The translations under genes were made by a program, and so were the position numbers. Of a stretch of 64,000 nucleotides of DNA, positions 63,622-64,000 are shown piece by piece. The first letter of the stretch is position 1, and every line of letters begins with the position of its first letter. The stretch covers positions 1-64,000 of the forward strand of contig CAIOKO010000061.1 of NCBI GenBank assembly GCA_903858935.1, in the 5' to 3' direction. The notes below the pieces were generated by a model. It saw only the letters and a list, made by a program, of their open reading frames with translations. It searched no databases and had not been told where the DNA came from. The stretch is from an uncultured Schlesneria sp. GTDB taxonomy: Bacteria; Planctomycetota; Planctomycetia; Planctomycetales; Planctomycetaceae.

Positions 63622-64000
63622 TTAGAAATCCCCAACAACCTGGCCGTCGGCTCGATCGCCGAGCCGTTGGTAAGTATTTTTGTGATCGATGTTTTCGCTC
63701 AAGAAACGGACCGAGCCATCGACAAACAGGAAGTGTGCTCCACCAACATGCTGAGAACGGAATCCCCAGCTGATATTCCAATTGTTCGGATTCGTGCAAC
63801 CGGCAACTCGAACTTGAGACGCTGGACACCAGGTGCAAGTCGTAAAGTCGTTGATGGGAACGATCGTCGACGCATGGAAATTTCCGATGCCATTAGTCAC
63901 CCAGAAACCTCCTCCGTAATGATCGTTGCAAGACGGAAGGATTTCTCCCATATGAATCGTGTTTGACGTCCCGTCGGTAACGCTGGAAATTTTGATACTC
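63622..64000 (-). CDS. DUF1559 family protein, 3' part
   Basis: The last 125 codons of a gene that continues beyond the window. The visible part contains T-S-N-T-I-H-M-G-E-I, then the DUF1559 C-terminal signature S-Q-H-V-G-G-A-H-F-L-F-V-D-G-S-V-R-F-L-S-E-N-I-D. Family members begin with a type IV pilin-like N-terminal methylation motif and are abundant in planctomycetes; that part is outside the window. Its end precedes the lipoprotein gene by 141 nt. Confidence 0.93.
   Translation of the reverse strand, partial: SIKISSVTDGTSNTIHMGEILPSCNDHYGGGFWVTNGIGNFHASTIVPINDFTTCTWCPASQVRVAGCTNPNNWNISWGFRSQHVGGAHFLFVDGSVRFLSENIDHKNTYQRLGDRADGQVVGDF

Noticed and set aside
1-64000. CRISPR array, prophage, rRNA or replication origin
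   Set aside because: No regularly spaced repeats, cas genes, phage structural genes, rRNA motifs or DnaA-box clusters were seen.

Overview
The window reads as a chromosomal segment of a planctomycete, probably family Planctomycetaceae (inference from gene content; by eye G+C is moderate, about 50-55 %). Supporting markers are a DUF1501 protein, the end of a DUF1559 protein with the H-x-G-G-A-H-F-x-F-x-D-G motif, a Tat-exported Gfo/Idh/MocA oxidoreductase, a CxPSR sulfatase, a caspase-like exported protein, an MFS/spermidine-synthase fusion, and a surface protein with the N-terminal L-E-S-R-M-M-L-S-A signature typical of planctomycete extracellular giants. Two tRNA genes are present, His(GTG) and Leu(TAG). 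There is no CRISPR array, transposase, integrase or rRNA.

Layout. 0.3-3.7 kb: minus-strand Gfo/Idh/MocA oxidoreductase and two HEAT-repeat proteins. 4.1-7.3 kb: CorA and an MFS carrier, convergent. 7.3-10.3 kb: a structured, possibly RNA-encoding stretch, tRNA-His, an HNH protein, a DODA-type dioxygenase and a YezD-like small protein. 11.4-21.9 kb: a 1200-residue membrane protein of unknown role, a GT2 glycosyltransferase overlapping a YdjC/HpnK deacetylase, an unknown protein, a GT-C-like TPR membrane protein and a DUF423 protein. 22.3-29.0 kb: an accessory-looking island with a surface protein, two two-lobed aspartic proteases and a sulfotransferase/glycosyltransferase fusion. The island carries an internal tandem duplication of about 1.99 kb and is flanked by similar 51-bp direct repeats. 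29.2-35.1 kb: sufR, an isolated nuoB, sufC-sufB-sufD, a Rieske ferredoxin and a SufT-like protein, ended by a bidirectional terminator. 35.2-40.7 kb, minus strand: an SbtA-type bicarbonate transporter and a SulP transporter, interleaved with three paralogous small two-helix membrane proteins and one single-helix protein. 42.5-56.6 kb: a beta-helix protein, a molybdopterin oxidoreductase, a frameshifted SMI1/KNR4 gene, an orphan histidine kinase, a caspase-like protein, a YfhO-like membrane protein, a sulfatase and a DUF1501 protein. 57.0-64 kb: the MFS/spermidine-synthase fusion, an ABC ATPase, a TolC-like protein, tRNA-Leu, a lipoprotein and the 3' end of a DUF1559 gene.

Two regions look most novel. 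In the 22-29 kb island, the only well-placed ATG of the surface protein is separated from the body of the gene by a (CA)n tract exactly one repeat unit out of frame, which suggests slipped-strand ON/OFF switching. Downstream, one of the two duplicated proteases has lost its first catalytic aspartate. In the 35-41 kb locus, three paralogous mini-membrane proteins accompany two different anion/bicarbonate transporters. The cytosolic loop of the SbtA protein also shares a motif, Y-x-R-F-x7-P-R-H-[VI]-G, with the single-helix protein at the other end of the locus, pointing to a multi-subunit inorganic-carbon uptake module.
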